NCBI GenBank assembly: GCA_026770025.1
Contig: JAMXDE010000019.1
Coordinates: 1,240,001 to 1,304,000, forward strand
DNA length: 64,000 bases
Direction of reading: 5' to 3'
Source: Craspedostauros australis
Taxonomy: Eukaryota > Bacillariophyta > Bacillariophyceae > Mastogloiales > Achnanthaceae
Shown here one piece after another: positions 10,251-21,603 of this stretch (its first letter is position 1; each line of letters starts with the position of its first letter). A program made the translations under genes and the position numbers. The notes below the pieces were generated by a model. That model saw only the letters and a list, made by a program, of their open reading frames with translations, was not told the DNA's origin and did no database searches.

Positions 10251-10907
10251 GGTCGATGTTGGACTCAGTGTGATGGCTTGTCACTGCGATGTTGTTCGAC
10301 GGGTTGTCGATTGGTTCGCTTTTGGAGCACTTGTTGGTTTTGTGAGTAATTGCGCTGCATTTGCGCAGAGGAAGCGTGTTGTTATCCAGCAGTAGATTCG
10401 ACTGATTTGGAAGAGGATACTGCCTGGCTCTGCAAACTATTAGTAACTCAGAGAGGTGGTTTGCAACTAAGAGACTAACAAAATGATAATCAGATGATGC
10501 ATGGATTGTACATCATTGATTTGATTGTGCATGGTGTGTGCATCGTTGATTTGATCGTGCGAAATTTGTGTATCGATGAGTTGACCTGCGTTCGGTTCTT
10601 CTTGATTCCCAAAGTAATCGTGCATCCGTGTTTTGATATCATTGGTTGACGGGATTTCAAATAAACCAATCAGGCTTCTGCTCCTGGATCCGCTGAGTTG
10701 ACGTTCAACTAAGAACCGACTACTTTCCTTCTGGAGTGTCCTGTGTCGTTGCTTGAAATTGCTATTGACACGCAATTATCCAAACCCGACAACGGCCAGA
10801 CCTTTCTTTGTTCTCTCCTCTTTCAGTCACGAACCACTCCCGATTCTCATGCTACGGTCCATCTAAGCCAACCAACGCATGTGGGAACTATATGCTCCTC
10901 AGATCTT
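10251..10907. other. Non-coding sequence with short GATTTGAT/GTGCAT repeats
   Basis: This is the region upstream of the gag start, so it could hold leader or LTR sequence of that element; I could not place an LTR boundary. Around 10490-10590 short motifs (GATTTGATTGTGCAT-like) recur several times. No supported gene. Confidence 0.4.
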
Positions 10908-11435
10908 AATAGAGCTAAACTAGTACCCACCTTAGAGAGAGAGACTACGAATCATCTGACCCATCAGCATTCCAGTAGATCGAATGAATACTTCACCGCC
11001 CCCCACGTTTGGGGACAGATCCAGAACATTGAAGCAGATCTTTGGAACCCTGTCAAGGAACCAGAAGGGTTCCGATAACCAAGCCACTGACACCCACCAT
11101 CGCCAAAACGCCGGCACATGGAAACAGTGCCCCAGCAACGCACATCATTGCCCCTTGTCTCTCACGGAACTCAGCCAAGGGATCTTGACCCATGGTACTT
11201 GGGCTACACGACCCATACACACAGTCACTCAGGACACCACAGGAGATCCTCCCTGCAGGGAAGAACTTTAGCACTAATCTCATAATCCGCACGTTTCTTC
11301 ACCATCTACCAGTATTCTCAATTGACTACTTGTGGAACAGAAGACTCTCGTTCGGACCCGCTTGTCAATCAAGCCTCTGCCCTACAGCTAAAGAACAGCC
11401 AACAAGACAACAGCCATTACGTTTGGGCTCTATTA
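10908..11435 (+). mobile_element. 528-bp non-autonomous element, copy B (TSD GATCT)
   Basis: It has the same termini as the copy at 9545 and near-identical interior sequence. It is flanked by GATCT at 10903-10907 and 11436-11440, a perfect 5-bp target duplication. Few differences from copy A imply recent activity of the family. Confidence 0.85.
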
Positions 11436-11850
11436 GATCTTACTAAACGGGCTTCACTCGGATTCCCTTTTACTGCCACGATGTCTGCTGGCTACGCCAG
11501 CTTCATCATGAACAATCCAAACTGCTTCAACATCAGCAATGGAATCCTGACACAAGTCCAGGCTACTGACTCCGGCTGCATAGCTTCCATCGCTTCAACA
11601 CCTGCTGAAGCTGCAAGACCTCCTGCATGACTTCGCCCGCAATCAAGAGGAGAAGGGATAAAGAGGAAAGTACAGTCTCTTCTCAGCACTGAACCATGAA
11701 GATCAGTGCAGAGCCGTGCCAACACAATGAATATCGCTTCTTCGTCCTGCCCACTACAACTCTAACTCATAATAAAAACCGTTCAGATTAGTACAAACAC
11801 TTCTACTCTATTCATTGTTACAAGCTCCTACAGTAAACAATATTCAAGCC
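11436..11850. other. No gene seen
   Basis: Short frames only. The sequence flanks the target duplication of the element to its left and the kinase-like pseudogene to its right. Confidence 0.4.
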
Positions 11851-13376
11851 CAGTGAACTGCATCAATCGGACTTCATCTGAAGCCGGCAGTCCACAAGGC
11901 ATCCTCCGGTTCGTCTGCAAAGGCACACGAATTCCAACTCGCTGTGAAGAATGATGTTGCCTGGGGCGTTAGGCTAGGATTCCATTTGTTTCTGACCCTC
12001 AGACACCATACAATCCCACAAACGGGTGAACATCGTATCATTGCGAAATTGATCTTGCAGAACATCGGCAAGGGGATCAATGCTTCGGATGCCACAAGCC
12101 ATGTCTGCGATATCCGAAATCCCCGATTCATCGACTACGCCATGAGGGTGAGATCGTACGATGTGGAGGCTAATTTCTACGGCCGTGGATTTGCGTCAGG
12201 CAAGCCTTGTCCCGCCAGAGCAGCATCACGTGCGGGATTGGCCATTCCAACACTGCTGGCGATCGTGCTCACGCCGACGGACTAGCAGCAATACCGAAGA
12301 CATCCACGGCGACCGGCACCAACAATGGTAGCCAAGGAAGCAAGAGCCCATCGGATATAACCTTTGCAGGAGTATGCTTCATCATGTGTGATCTGCAAAC
12401 CACGCACCCAGTCCATCCAGATGTTCTATCCATCCCGCAAGCCAAATCCGCCCTAGCTTGGCTGGCCAAGTTCCACGCCAGGTTCTGGGAAGCCCCAAAG
12501 CTGACGAACGAATGGCCCGGCCAACTGGTGTGGGAGGAGGGGACGTTCTGAGCCGTACAGTACCGTCTCAAGCAGCAGTACTTCCCGAACACATACGCCA
12601 ATGATTTCGAGTCCGCATGGAATCGAACGTTGCGATGGATGGCGGCACAGCGCAAGCTTCCGGAAGCAGTTCATCTGTGCTCGAGAGAATCAATCCGTCT
12701 GTTCGGACGTCGCTTGAAGCGCGTCATACCTGTCATCTTTGAGGAGCTGCACCCTGCCCAATCAGCATCATCGATCTATACCAACCTCTCTCCAGTGGTA
12801 TACAACGCAGCAGCAGCAGCCGCCGCAAAAGGCGAGCGCAAGGACAAGTGCGACAGTAACCACGGCTTCCGGAGACCGCGCAGTTATGTAACATTGGTGC
12901 ATGGCGACTTCAAGGCCGCCAACATGTTCTTCGTGCCAGGCGTGGATGGAGACGATGCGTGCAACGATTCCGATTCCTGTGCAGTCTGCGATTTGCAATT
13001 CACAGGTCCCAGACTCGGCGTGTGCGATGTTGCCTACTTGCTATTCCCGGACCCGAGGGTCTCGTATCTCGATGTCGAGCACGAATTGCTCTGTTGGTAC
13101 TACGACAAACTGCAGAGCCAATGGATCGCCATGGACAAGGGATGCGATTTAGGCGAGACCTATCCGCGAGCACTGATGGAATGGCATTATCGTTTGGCGC
13201 AGATGGAATTCCTGGGGTACATGTTCACGAAGGGATGGGTTGCATCGTCCGCAAACGATGTCGAACTATTGCAAAGGTTGGATGAGTTGTTGTGCAAGCT
13301 GGATGGAGGAGAGTTGCTGGGAAGCAGCAACGAATACGCTCAGGCACTGGCGACTGCATTAGTATCCTTCCGATGA
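11850..13376 (+). pseudogene. CHK/aminoglycoside-phosphotransferase-like kinase, disrupted
   Basis: The C-terminal half is clear. LVHGDFKAANMFF (catalytic-loop Asp and Asn) and CDLQFTGPRLGVCDVAYLLF (metal-binding Asp, DLQ) mark the CHK/APH kinase-like fold, followed by a helical tail ending in ALATALVSFR. Upstream, HPDVLSIPQAKSALAWLAKF and CFIMCDLQ fit the N-lobe. An in-frame TGA at 12549-12551 interrupts GTF*AVQYRL, where TGG (Trp) would fit. Farther upstream the reading moves to another frame (open to 12285), which carries RIIAKLILQN and VEANFYGRGFA. No ATG is in place before that part. A multi-exon gene with one true stop is an alternative, but the nonsense codon lies inside conserved sequence. 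Confidence 0.65.
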
Positions 13377-14690
13377 TGTCCCAAGGAGTGGAGCAAGCTG
13401 GTATTGGATTGAGCAGGAGCACAGTGTGGCTGTGGTTGTAATCATGTTCCATTATTTACCCCCGCTTGATGCAGGGGGCACTGCCTTTGCTTGTGCCAAT
13501 GTTCGTGCACAGGGTGTGCCCGAGTTGGCAAAACAGCACGAGCATGTGTGCTCTCCCTGCAGTATGCATACTATTGCAATACGAGCCCATGTGAATTGTA
13601 CCAAGTGTCTGGTTGGATCATTCTTTGCCGACGACAGCGTCCGAGGCTACAGTGGCAGATTCCACCTTCATGAGGATTGTTCAGAATGCGGGTTGGATCG
13701 CGCCGCACCATTTTGTACTCTATCATGCTTCGATCTCACACTTCACTTTGATCGGCTGTATCGGAGTGTTCCAATGGAGCACCGGCGCAGTGTCTGCCTG
13801 GTTTCATTGTTGTCGTTGCGTCCTCAGCCTGCCAGTATCCAATGGTCTCCAGGGAGAGAGCCCTCAACAATAGATGGTACTATGACTACTTCATTGATCG
13901 ATAGGTGTTGTTGCAATGAGAGAGGATCCTGCTTCGTGGACGGAACCGCAGGTGTCTTCCACTTTGGGAATAAGAACGTTGCGGAACACGAGCAGAACGT
14001 CGGGAACATGAACGGAACGCAAGTTTTCGGCGTTCTGTCCTCCTTGGCCAACAGGAGAAGGCCCAAGCCGAACCCAGAATGCTCGTCGATCCTGGTGACA
14101 CCATGGATTTATCCTTGCGAAGGAACAAGCGCGGGCAAAACGTGGAGGGTCGCCAAGGGACCATTCCCCGGTTAGCTCTTTCGTGGAGTTGTTCCACGAG
14201 GTGAAGGGCGGGCCACGAAGCCCAAGTGAACATCATCAATCGAAGACCCGCACAGAGAGAGCAAGTCCCGTTCGCAACAGACATCACCAAAAAACGATTC
14301 ATGACCTCAAATATCTGTTGTCACTGGAGCACGCTTGTGCAGGATCTTGTCATGTCTGCTCAGACAGTGGGGCTGGAGTCATCTTCCGTTGTTCACAGAG
14401 CGCTGAGCAAAAATGGCGAGGCGAAATGAAATGAGCGCCACAATGTCCCGCGTCCTACTGTGGCTTCGCCGTTGTTGCCACCTCCACGAAGTCGAAAGTT
14501 TCCGAGGTTTTTGGATCGCCCGCACCCCACTGCTTACTTTGGCGAGGATGCTGTGGCTAAACACACCCAAACAACAGCAGGGCATGATACAGATAGCATG
14601 AGATGAGTTTTTTTCCCTTCGAGCGATTCCTTGCCATCACCCACAAAATCGAGAACAGACCAAGCCAACTTGACTCAAGGCCAAAGCGCA
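13377..14690. other. No supported gene
   Basis: An open frame of about 249 codons exists at 13426-14175 (+). It has no recognisable domain, an irregular composition and a competing open frame on the other strand. I leave it unannotated. Confidence 0.35.
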
Positions 14691-14739
14691 CACACAACAA
14701 GCAACAACAAGCAACAACAAGCAACAACAACACGCAACC
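14691..14739 (+). promoter_or_regulatory. CAA-rich 5' leader
   Basis: Tandem CAACAAG units run up to the ATG at 14740. Similar CAA/CAG-rich leaders precede both FkbM genes. Such unstructured leaders commonly favour ribosome scanning; a role here is inference. Confidence 0.5.
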
Positions 14740-17031
14740 ATGCCACCCATGAAGAAAGACATCCTCGCTCTCGTCATCGCACAGAGCATCATCTGCAATG
14801 GCGTCGATGCCGTGCTCGACACGAGCGGTCGTACCAAGGTCGCCACCGATCTCAACATCGATGTCGACATCAACGCTCTTCAAGCGAAGTTCGCCAAGCT
14901 GGCAGCTGAGCACAAGGCCAAAATCTTGGCGTTCAACTCCGCACACGGCGACAACACCAAGATCGCAGCACAAGACACTGAGGACAAGGTGAACATGCTC
15001 CTCTCTGACACCTCCTCCATGCCCAACATCGACCATCTTGTTCCCAACTTCAAGGAAGCCAGCACTAAGACAGAGGCCAATACCAAGACAAGCAACTTCC
15101 ATCGTCGACGTGCCACCTCTTCCACCAACACCAAGAGCGAGGACAAGAACAAGCTTGAGCGCAAGCTTGAGCACAAGTTCACCGATCTTGGCCGTCTTCA
15201 AGGCGCCACTGGTGATGTCGAGAAGGGCGCGTTGCTTGCGTCCATCGCAGAACTTCATCCTGAGAAGACGGTCGAAATCCTCAATGTTCACAACCGCCAG
15301 CTCAAGTCCCCCAAGTCTGAGAAATCGTCATCAAAGGGAGCCAAGTCTGAGAAGTCTTCCAAGTCCAACAAGGCATTCAAGTCCTGCTTCACTGGAACGG
15401 CCGAAGATGTCACCGCGAAGTGTGCAGACGAGGAGGCTAATTGCTGTCAAGCACCAGACAATGAGATAGCTCCCGCGTGTGTGTGGGGCAGCGACCGACA
15501 CGTGACGGTGTGCCCCAACTCCTGCAATGACAATTACTCTTGCGCATTCAGTCCCAACGAGACAACGGCCATCACGATTGCTCCCTATGCTTGCAACGGT
15601 GTGGAAGCCTGTGCTGACATAGAGATATCAATTCCTTCTTACGCTTGCAATGGCCTCAGCAGTTGCACACGCAACACCGGTAAAGTCAATGAGCATTCTT
15701 GCAACGGCTACGGTAGTTGCTTCGACAACTCAGGCGATATCTCCGCATTCTCATGCATCGGGGAGGCTTCGTGTTACCAGAATGGGGGGGACATTAGTGA
15801 AAATTCTTGCACCACAGACGGAGCATGTTTCCTCAACCGAGGCGACGTCAAGGAAAACGCGTGCGTGGGATATATTGCTTGCGCCCAGAACGAAGGAGAT
15901 ATCGCAAACGGAAGTTGTGTCGGTGAAGCTCCGTGCGCCCGAAACACTGGTAGCGTCGCCGCGGGGTCCTGCGGAGGTGAAGATGCGTGCATCCAAAACA
16001 CTGGTCCCATCAGCATGGGATCCTGCATTGGAAGGCGTGCATGCGACAAGCAGACTGGTAGCGTCGCCGCGGGGTCCTGCCACGGTGAAAATGCGTGCAT
16101 CCAAAACACTGGTCCCATCAGCATGGGATCCTGCATTGGAAGGCGTGCGTGCGGTGTGCAGACTGGTAGCGTCGCCGCGGGGTCCTGCCACGGTGAAAAT
16201 GCGTGCATCCAAAACACTGGTGCCATCAGCACGGGATCTTGCATTGGACCCACTACGTGTGCCATCAACAGAGGCGTGATTGCTGCAAACTCCTGCCTCG
16301 GCAACTTAACTTGCGCCGGGAACGCTGGCGACATCGGCCAGGACTCCTGCGAAGGTGAAATTTCCTGCTTCCAAAACACTGGTACTATCAGCATGGGATC
16401 CTGTGTTGGACCTTCTGCGTGCGCCATTAACACAGGCATGATCGCTGCATACTCCTGCCGTGGCAACTCAACTTGTAGCCAGAACGCTGGCGACATCGGC
16501 CAGGACTCCTGCCAAGGCCCATTCGCCTGCATCGGCAACGAGGCCGACGTGGGCACCGGGTCGTGCTACGACTTCGCAGCATGCTACCGCAACGCCGGAA
16601 TGGTAGGGGACGGAGCCTGCCGTGGCGACTCAACTTGCGACGGGAACGCTGGCGCCATCGGCCAGGACTCCTGCCAAGGTCCAATCGCCTGCTATGGCAA
16701 CCAGGCCGACGTGGGCATCGGGTCGTGCTACGACTTCGCAGCATGCGGCTTCAACACCGGAATGGTAGGGGACGGAGCCTGCCGTGGCAACTCAACTTGC
16801 GCCGGGAACGTTGGCGCCATCGGCCAGGACTCCTGCCAAGGCCCATTCGCCTGCTATGGCAACCAGGCCGACGTTGGCATGGGGTCGTGCTACGAAAACA
16901 GAGCATGCGGCTTCAACACCGGAATGGTAGGGGACGGAGCCTGCCTCGGCAATTTCTCGTGTTTCAGCAACTCTTACGTCATCCCCGATGGAGAGTGCAT
17001 CGGTGTTGGAGCGTGCGGTGTGGTGCCATGA
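14740..17031 (+). CDS. Secreted protein with about 25 tandem 18-residue Cys-rich repeats
   Basis: This encodes 763 residues. The N-terminus has a hydrophobic stretch (about 7-25) that may be a signal peptide. An acidic/Lys-rich region (30-215) and an SKSEKSSSKG-type segment follow. From about residue 280 to the end the chain is a tandem array with an 18-residue period and the pattern [SA]C-x-G-x-x-x-C-x-x-N-x-G-x-[IV]-x-x-x. The two Cys are six apart and an Asn-x-Gly turn is conserved. Regular short repeats with paired Cys suggest a disulfide-bonded solenoid, perhaps a beta-helix, in the wall or outside the cell. At DNA level the 54-bp unit is well preserved in parts (15950-16230), pointing to recent unit duplication. 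Similar repeats exist in diatom proteins of unknown function. Confidence 0.8.
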   Translation: MPPMKKDILALVIAQSIICNGVDAVLDTSGRTKVATDLNIDVDINALQAKFAKLAAEHKAKILAFNSAHGDNTKIAAQDTEDKVNMLLSDTSSMPNIDHLVPNFKEASTKTEANTKTSNFHRRRATSSTNTKSEDKNKLERKLEHKFTDLGRLQGATGDVEKGALLASIAELHPEKTVEILNVHNRQLKSPKSEKSSSKGAKSEKSSKSNKAFKSCFTGTAEDVTAKCADEEANCCQAPDNEIAPACVWGSDRHVTVCPNSCNDNYSCAFSPNETTAITIAPYACNGVEACADIEISIPSYACNGLSSCTRNTGKVNEHSCNGYGSCFDNSGDISAFSCIGEASCYQNGGDISENSCTTDGACFLNRGDVKENACVGYIACAQNEGDIANGSCVGEAPCARNTGSVAAGSCGGEDACIQNTGPISMGSCIGRRACDKQTGSVAAGSCHGENACIQNTGPISMGSCIGRRACGVQTGSVAAGSCHGENACIQNTGAISTGSCIGPTTCAINRGVIAANSCLGNLTCAGNAGDIGQDSCEGEISCFQNTGTISMGSCVGPSACAINTGMIAAYSCRGNSTCSQNAGDIGQDSCQGPFACIGNEADVGTGSCYDFAACYRNAGMVGDGACRGDSTCDGNAGAIGQDSCQGPIACYGNQADVGIGSCYDFAACGFNTGMVGDGACRGNSTCAGNVGAIGQDSCQGPFACYGNQADVGMGSCYENRACGFNTGMVGDGACLGNFSCFSNSYVIPDGECIGVGACGVVP

Positions 17032-17760
17032 ACAATCTCCACATTCGATGTCGATGTTCATCGTCGTCCCTGTTTCTGAAGAGCAAGAAAAAGCAATTGC
17101 AGAGTAAATCAATCGAATATATGACCAATTGGCACTCGGAAGGTCGACTAACCACTACTGTCCGAAAGCGCAAGTATCAACACATGTGCAGTTGTGGAGT
17201 ATGTGTCTACGTCCTTCCCCCCACAATAACACCACACTAAGCCTAGCAAAATGTAGCCTTGCAGAGTACAGGTCAGGCTTCAATTCCACTTTCCTCCTTC
17301 TTCTTCGTATCCTCTTTGCCTGTCAGTATTGCTCCGTCTGGAGAAATCATCTGTGATGATCGGGAGACGATACGGGATGTGTTGTGTGTGTGATGATTGT
17401 GGGATAATGTGGTATCCGAGAATCACATGCGGGACTCAACTGGTATCCAAGACACGAATCGATCGACTCGAAGGTATCCGAGAGTCAGACATGTGACACG
17501 ATCGTATCCGAGACTGAGAAGGATCCCAGAAGCATAGCTCTACCGCCCCGCACAGTATACTACTTCAAATCGGATCCTGGAAGAGAGGCATGATTGGTTC
17601 AAGCGGTCCCGCCTACCAATGACACGGATGCACGATACATTCAAACCAAAAGAGGAGAAACTTCAGATAGCAACGCGAATGCCAAGCAACTCAATGAAGC
17701 AACATCCATACATAATTACACTCACAATTAGCAGCACAGTTACAATGCATTCCTAAGTTG
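17032..17760. other. Intergenic with repeated GTATCCGAGA motif
   Basis: No gene seen. Between about 17410 and 17515 the motif GTATCC(G/A)AGA recurs four times at irregular spacing, in a stretch rich in short inverted pieces. Confidence 0.4.
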
Positions 17761-17916
17761 CTAGTTGTCACCAGAGCCAAGCAGCGTCCTCGTCCAAACC
17801 AGGCGAGTCCACTGCTGGGAAACAACAATGATGTTATTGTGATTATCTCCGACCGTGCAGAGGCTGTGAACATGGGATTTGCTGCCGCACCGTCTGTCAT
17901 GGGACCGGATACCAAC

Positions 17917-17949
<33 letters not shown>

Positions 17950-18948
17950 CTGGCAAAGCCAGCGGAAAGCTACATATCCGGGATGTGGCGTCTGCGTGCG
18001 TAAAAGGGCACAAGTCGACCCATAATGAGGTCGATGTGCCGAAAATACAGAGCCACAGGTGTCTGTTTCGTGCAAAATGTCGGATGCATTCAAGTCTGAT
18101 GCGACTTCTGGGTATGTCAGGAGATCTCTCTCCACCCAATCGAGGACCGCGAACTCTCGGATCGCTATGTGGCGCGAATTCCGGGTAGGCTGGCTGGCGC
18201 TGGCCATCAGCCGAGCACTGCGATTGTCCTCGAAGATCATAGTCGCATACTGTTGCTTCACTCCAACTTCATCGAGAATGGACCGAAGCCACAAGGCCAT
18301 GCGGCCAGCATCGCTGGCAGCAACGAATTCGGCCTCAGTGCTGCTGAGCAAAACAGTGGGTTGCACCCGCGTCTTCCACGCAACGGCGGCGCCTCCAAGC
18401 ATGTAGATGATGCTAGTGGCCGATCGTTGATGCCGAATGTCGACTCCCCAATCCGCATCAGTGTACCCATACAGAGTGGAAGCATCGAGTTGCTGAACGC
18501 CAGTGACATCATGAATGGCATCGTCTGCAGGGGATAGCCCGACAGGATGTGGTGCTTGGGGTAGACCCACGAGCGGTCGGACGTGCCAATATGTCACACC
18601 ATGGTCACGCGTGCCAGCAACATACCGCATGAGGTACTTCACCCCTTTGAAGTGTAGAGCAGCAGGGTTGGTGGAGAACTGCAAGAGCTTGACGACGGGG
18701 AACGAGATGTCTGGCCGACACGATATCATGGCCCAAATCAACTTGCCAATGGCTTGCCGATAACCAAATTTGAATTGGCTCGCCACTCGTTGGCGTTTGT
18801 CATCGTCACCCAGTAGTTCAGCCTTGTCCAAACTCTTAACGTATGAATTGTTGGACCTCATGGGCAGCCGTTGAGTGGTCTTGAAGTTTTGCCACTGATA
18901 TCTCTCCAGCATCTTGTCAACGTAGGATGTGCAATGCACCTTGACAAA
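17761..18948 (-). pseudogene. Copia pol fragment: end of RT plus RNase H
   Basis: The frame reads from the LTR boundary at 18948. It carries TSYVDKMLERYQW, GYRQAIGKLIWAMISCRPDI, ALHFKGVKYLMRYVAGT, LYGYTDADWGVD, LLSSTEAEFVAAS and IFEDNRSARLMA. These are the C-terminal part of a Ty1/copia reverse transcriptase and its RNase H (D, E, D residues present). The fragment has no RT active site, integrase or protease. A C/G homopolymer (17918-17948) lies in the tail and the frame beyond it is probably not original. It is cut at its 5' side by the LTR at 18949. Confidence 0.85.
17918..17948. repeat. 31-bp cytosine homopolymer
   Basis: An uninterrupted run of C on the plus strand (G on the strand of the copia fragment). 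The exact length may be affected by sequencing. Confidence 0.8.
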
Positions 18949-19749
18949 TGACGAGATGTACATGTGAGTATATGTCGAGATGTACGTGTATATGTGCATC
19001 GTTCACCCGTTATTCTCTCATACGCACTTGGACGGTATAACTACATTCGTGTCGATAGTATACTGTGATTCGTCAGAATTACAGCGGAAATGGAACACAC
19101 GAAAAAGAGCAAGATTTCTGGAGGAAATTTGCAATCAACAATTTCTGAGAGAATCAGGAACATCGTCTGTCCATCCATCAATGGTACCAAGAGAATCTCG
19201 AGGTACTTCCCAACTAAACCTCAGATGACGATATCATCTGACAGACTACTGCATCACCAATGGAACGTGACATCTGGAGAGCAGAAGGACGCCTACTGAC
19301 GTTGACAGGATGTCATCGTGTCACCACGTCGACATCTGTCTCCAAGTCAGAGCAGGAGGCGAAAATCTGATGACTGAAGGGCATCGAGATCATGGATACG
19401 GGAGATGAACTTCAAATGGCAAGTACTCATGGAGTAGGAACCAGTAGTGAATGAACGGAGTGTCGAATGTGGAGTACGCATCGAACACGGAGCATGACAT
19501 AGCATGAAGCACATGATGCTGAGACAGAGAGAGAGAGAATACAGAGAAGAGCGAGAGAGCATCTCGCATACCGACTCATAGTCGGAGACTGAATCTACGA
19601 AACAACTTGAAGCGCCGAGAGCATCGGGCAAGAGAACGGGCGTACACCGAGAGGATCGAAATGCCAACGTAATGAAATAGTAAACAAACGACTATCAACC
19701 AACACCATCTTCCGCGATCGTAGGCTTCCGTGAGCGGAACTTGCCAACA
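18949..19749 (-). mobile_element. Solo LTR, family A, copy 2
   Basis: This 801-bp unit, read on the minus strand, starts TGTTGGCAAGTTCCGCTCAC and ends CATGTACATCTCGTCA. It is homologous throughout to copies 1 and 3. The six bases on its two sides do not match (ACCATT before, TTTGTC after, minus strand). Gag sequence lies before it and pol sequence after it, so it sits at a junction of two different element parts. Confidence 0.8.
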
Positions 19750-20901
19750 AATGGTACCTGTGCCAAAATTGGTCCTTGGTCAGGTATGCCATGTCATTTC
19801 CAAGAAGGTGGGCATAAAATTGGTGTTTCACCACCTGGAAGGATGCTGCATCGCTCGTGAACTTGACAGAGTCTGGGATAGGACGTCGTTTTGTCAGCTT
19901 GGCTTGTGCAGTTGGTGGCTCATTGTGGGTGGCTCCTCGATGGGGTGCGTACCCGGCTGCGTGTTGCCCGCGGTGGGTGTTCGGGCCCGTGATGTGTGGG
20001 TCGGGTCCTCTGGGGTCTCCATTGGGGCCGGTTTGGTTGTATCCATGCGCGGGTGGCCTTGGCAGGTACCCGGGATTTGGGTTTCCGACGGGGATTAAGG
20101 CTCCTTGGGGTGCTGGGAAACTTCCAATTCCATGGGGAACATGGCCCATGGGGACGGGGATTCCGATGGGTGGAAATCCTCCTGGATGGGTTTTGTGGTA
20201 CACCGGATGCAGTGGGCCAAGAGGGAAGAGGTTTCCCATGTCAGGGGGGTACCTGTAGGGATTGCCGCTGTTACATCCCTGGTTACCTGGTGGTTCATAG
20301 TGCTCTCGGTGCGGGTGGCCTGTCCCATGGTTCGTGCCTGGGTTGACGGTTGGATTTCGGTTCACAGGTTCGTGTCCGCCGTCGCCGCGGTAGTTGCCTG
20401 TGCCGCGCGGGGTCGGGTTGTCCGCAGTGCCGCGGTAGTTTTACGGGTTCCGATTGCATGATGGTCGGTTCCCATTACCCTCCGGGTAGTTCATCCAGGG
20501 TACGTCGGTACCTCCTGGGCCTCTGGTGGCTGCTTCGGGGGCAAAGGCTACTGCCTTGGCGCCAGGTGGGTTGCAATCATATCTACCAATCATCTCTGGG
20601 TCCACGTTGGGGAACAGTCTGTTCCTTCCTTCTGGTCCACAGTCGACGGCTGTTCCAGCAATGTTGTTGCTACTGGGGTATCGGTTGTTGTCAGTGCCTT
20701 GGCCGGTACCTTCGTTGGTGGGGGTGGTACCACGAGTGGTGGTGGCCGATGGGGACATGTTTGGTGATCCCTGCTTGGCGATGCTGGAGAGTTGGGTTTC
20801 ATTTGGAAATTGGGCAGAGTACGGTCTGGGGTGTTTCCGCCAATCATGAGGGAGAACCTGGAAGGGGTGCCTGTTGGAAATCCGGGGTGGTGATGATAGT
20901 A
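19750..20901 (-). pseudogene. Copia-type gag fragment, Pro/Gly/Asn-rich, cut by an LTR
   Basis: Reading downward from about 20901, the frame gives FQVLPHDWRKHPRPYSAQF, SIAKQGSPNMSPS and a long Asn/Pro/Gly-rich low-complexity region. It ends in KFTSDAASFQVVKHQFYAHL and AYLTKDQFWHRYH at the LTR (19749). One TAA at 20441-20443 interrupts it; CAA (Gln) would fit. The last part looks folded and resembles the N-terminal part of a gag. Whether it belonged to the same element as the pol fragment beyond the LTR cannot be told. Confidence 0.55.
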
Positions 20902-21603
20902 GAAAGCTAATCGTTTGTTAGAATCTACTTCTCTGAACTTTGAGCTCTTCATTGCTCTCAACTTCAAAGTTCGATCTCCTCCTGAGATCACCATGGGTCC
21001 CTCTGTTGGCCTAGCATGCATCCATCTTGCATTCATCGCAAATTCATCATGGACATGCATGCACCATCGAGTACCCCATATCCGTGCACACAAGCACGTT
21101 GTCCTCTGCTGATTGTTTCGTTGCCTTAGACATCGCCGAGTCGCAGGCATCACACAGATCGGTTCATTCGATCAGATCACGGCCTCCCATTCATCACAGG
21201 AACACCATGGATGAGGTCTCTCTCAGCTCCTCATCATCACACATCTCCGATCATCTCCGATGCTTCTCCTGTCGTTTCTCCGATCACTTCACCGGCTTCC
21301 TGGAGGTTCCTCGTCACTGGTCCGTTCACAGGCCATCTCACACTTCATGACGTTGGCCTTCCTCCAGTACTCTTTTTTCATTGGTTGCGACATGGGGGCC
21401 ATAGTCGCGTGTATCGTGATGTTGGTCACGATTCCAACATCCTTGCCCCCTGCGACATACACGTGTGATTCGCATTCCTGCATTGAGGTCACGAACGCCA
21501 AAGTACGGTTCGCATTCGGCACGTGTCATTCTCCATCACAAAACACATGCAGCTCACATTTTTTCTGTCACAAAGATCCAAAGGTGGTAGTTGCGGTAAT
21601 GTA
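20902..21603. other. Unassigned sequence between two gag fragments
   Basis: No supported gene. On the minus strand 21289-21530 has open frames with scattered Cys and His, but none gives a clean zinc-knuckle pattern. It may be decayed downstream gag or leader sequence. Confidence 0.3.

Noticed and set aside
13426-14175. A 249-codon plus-strand frame
   Set aside because: No domain, uneven composition, and a similar-length frame on the other strand; not enough to call a gene.
15600-17000. Regular 54-bp repeats as a CRISPR array or satellite
   Set aside because: The repeats are in frame, encode 18-residue protein units, and vary at synonymous and non-synonymous sites inside a single long coding frame.
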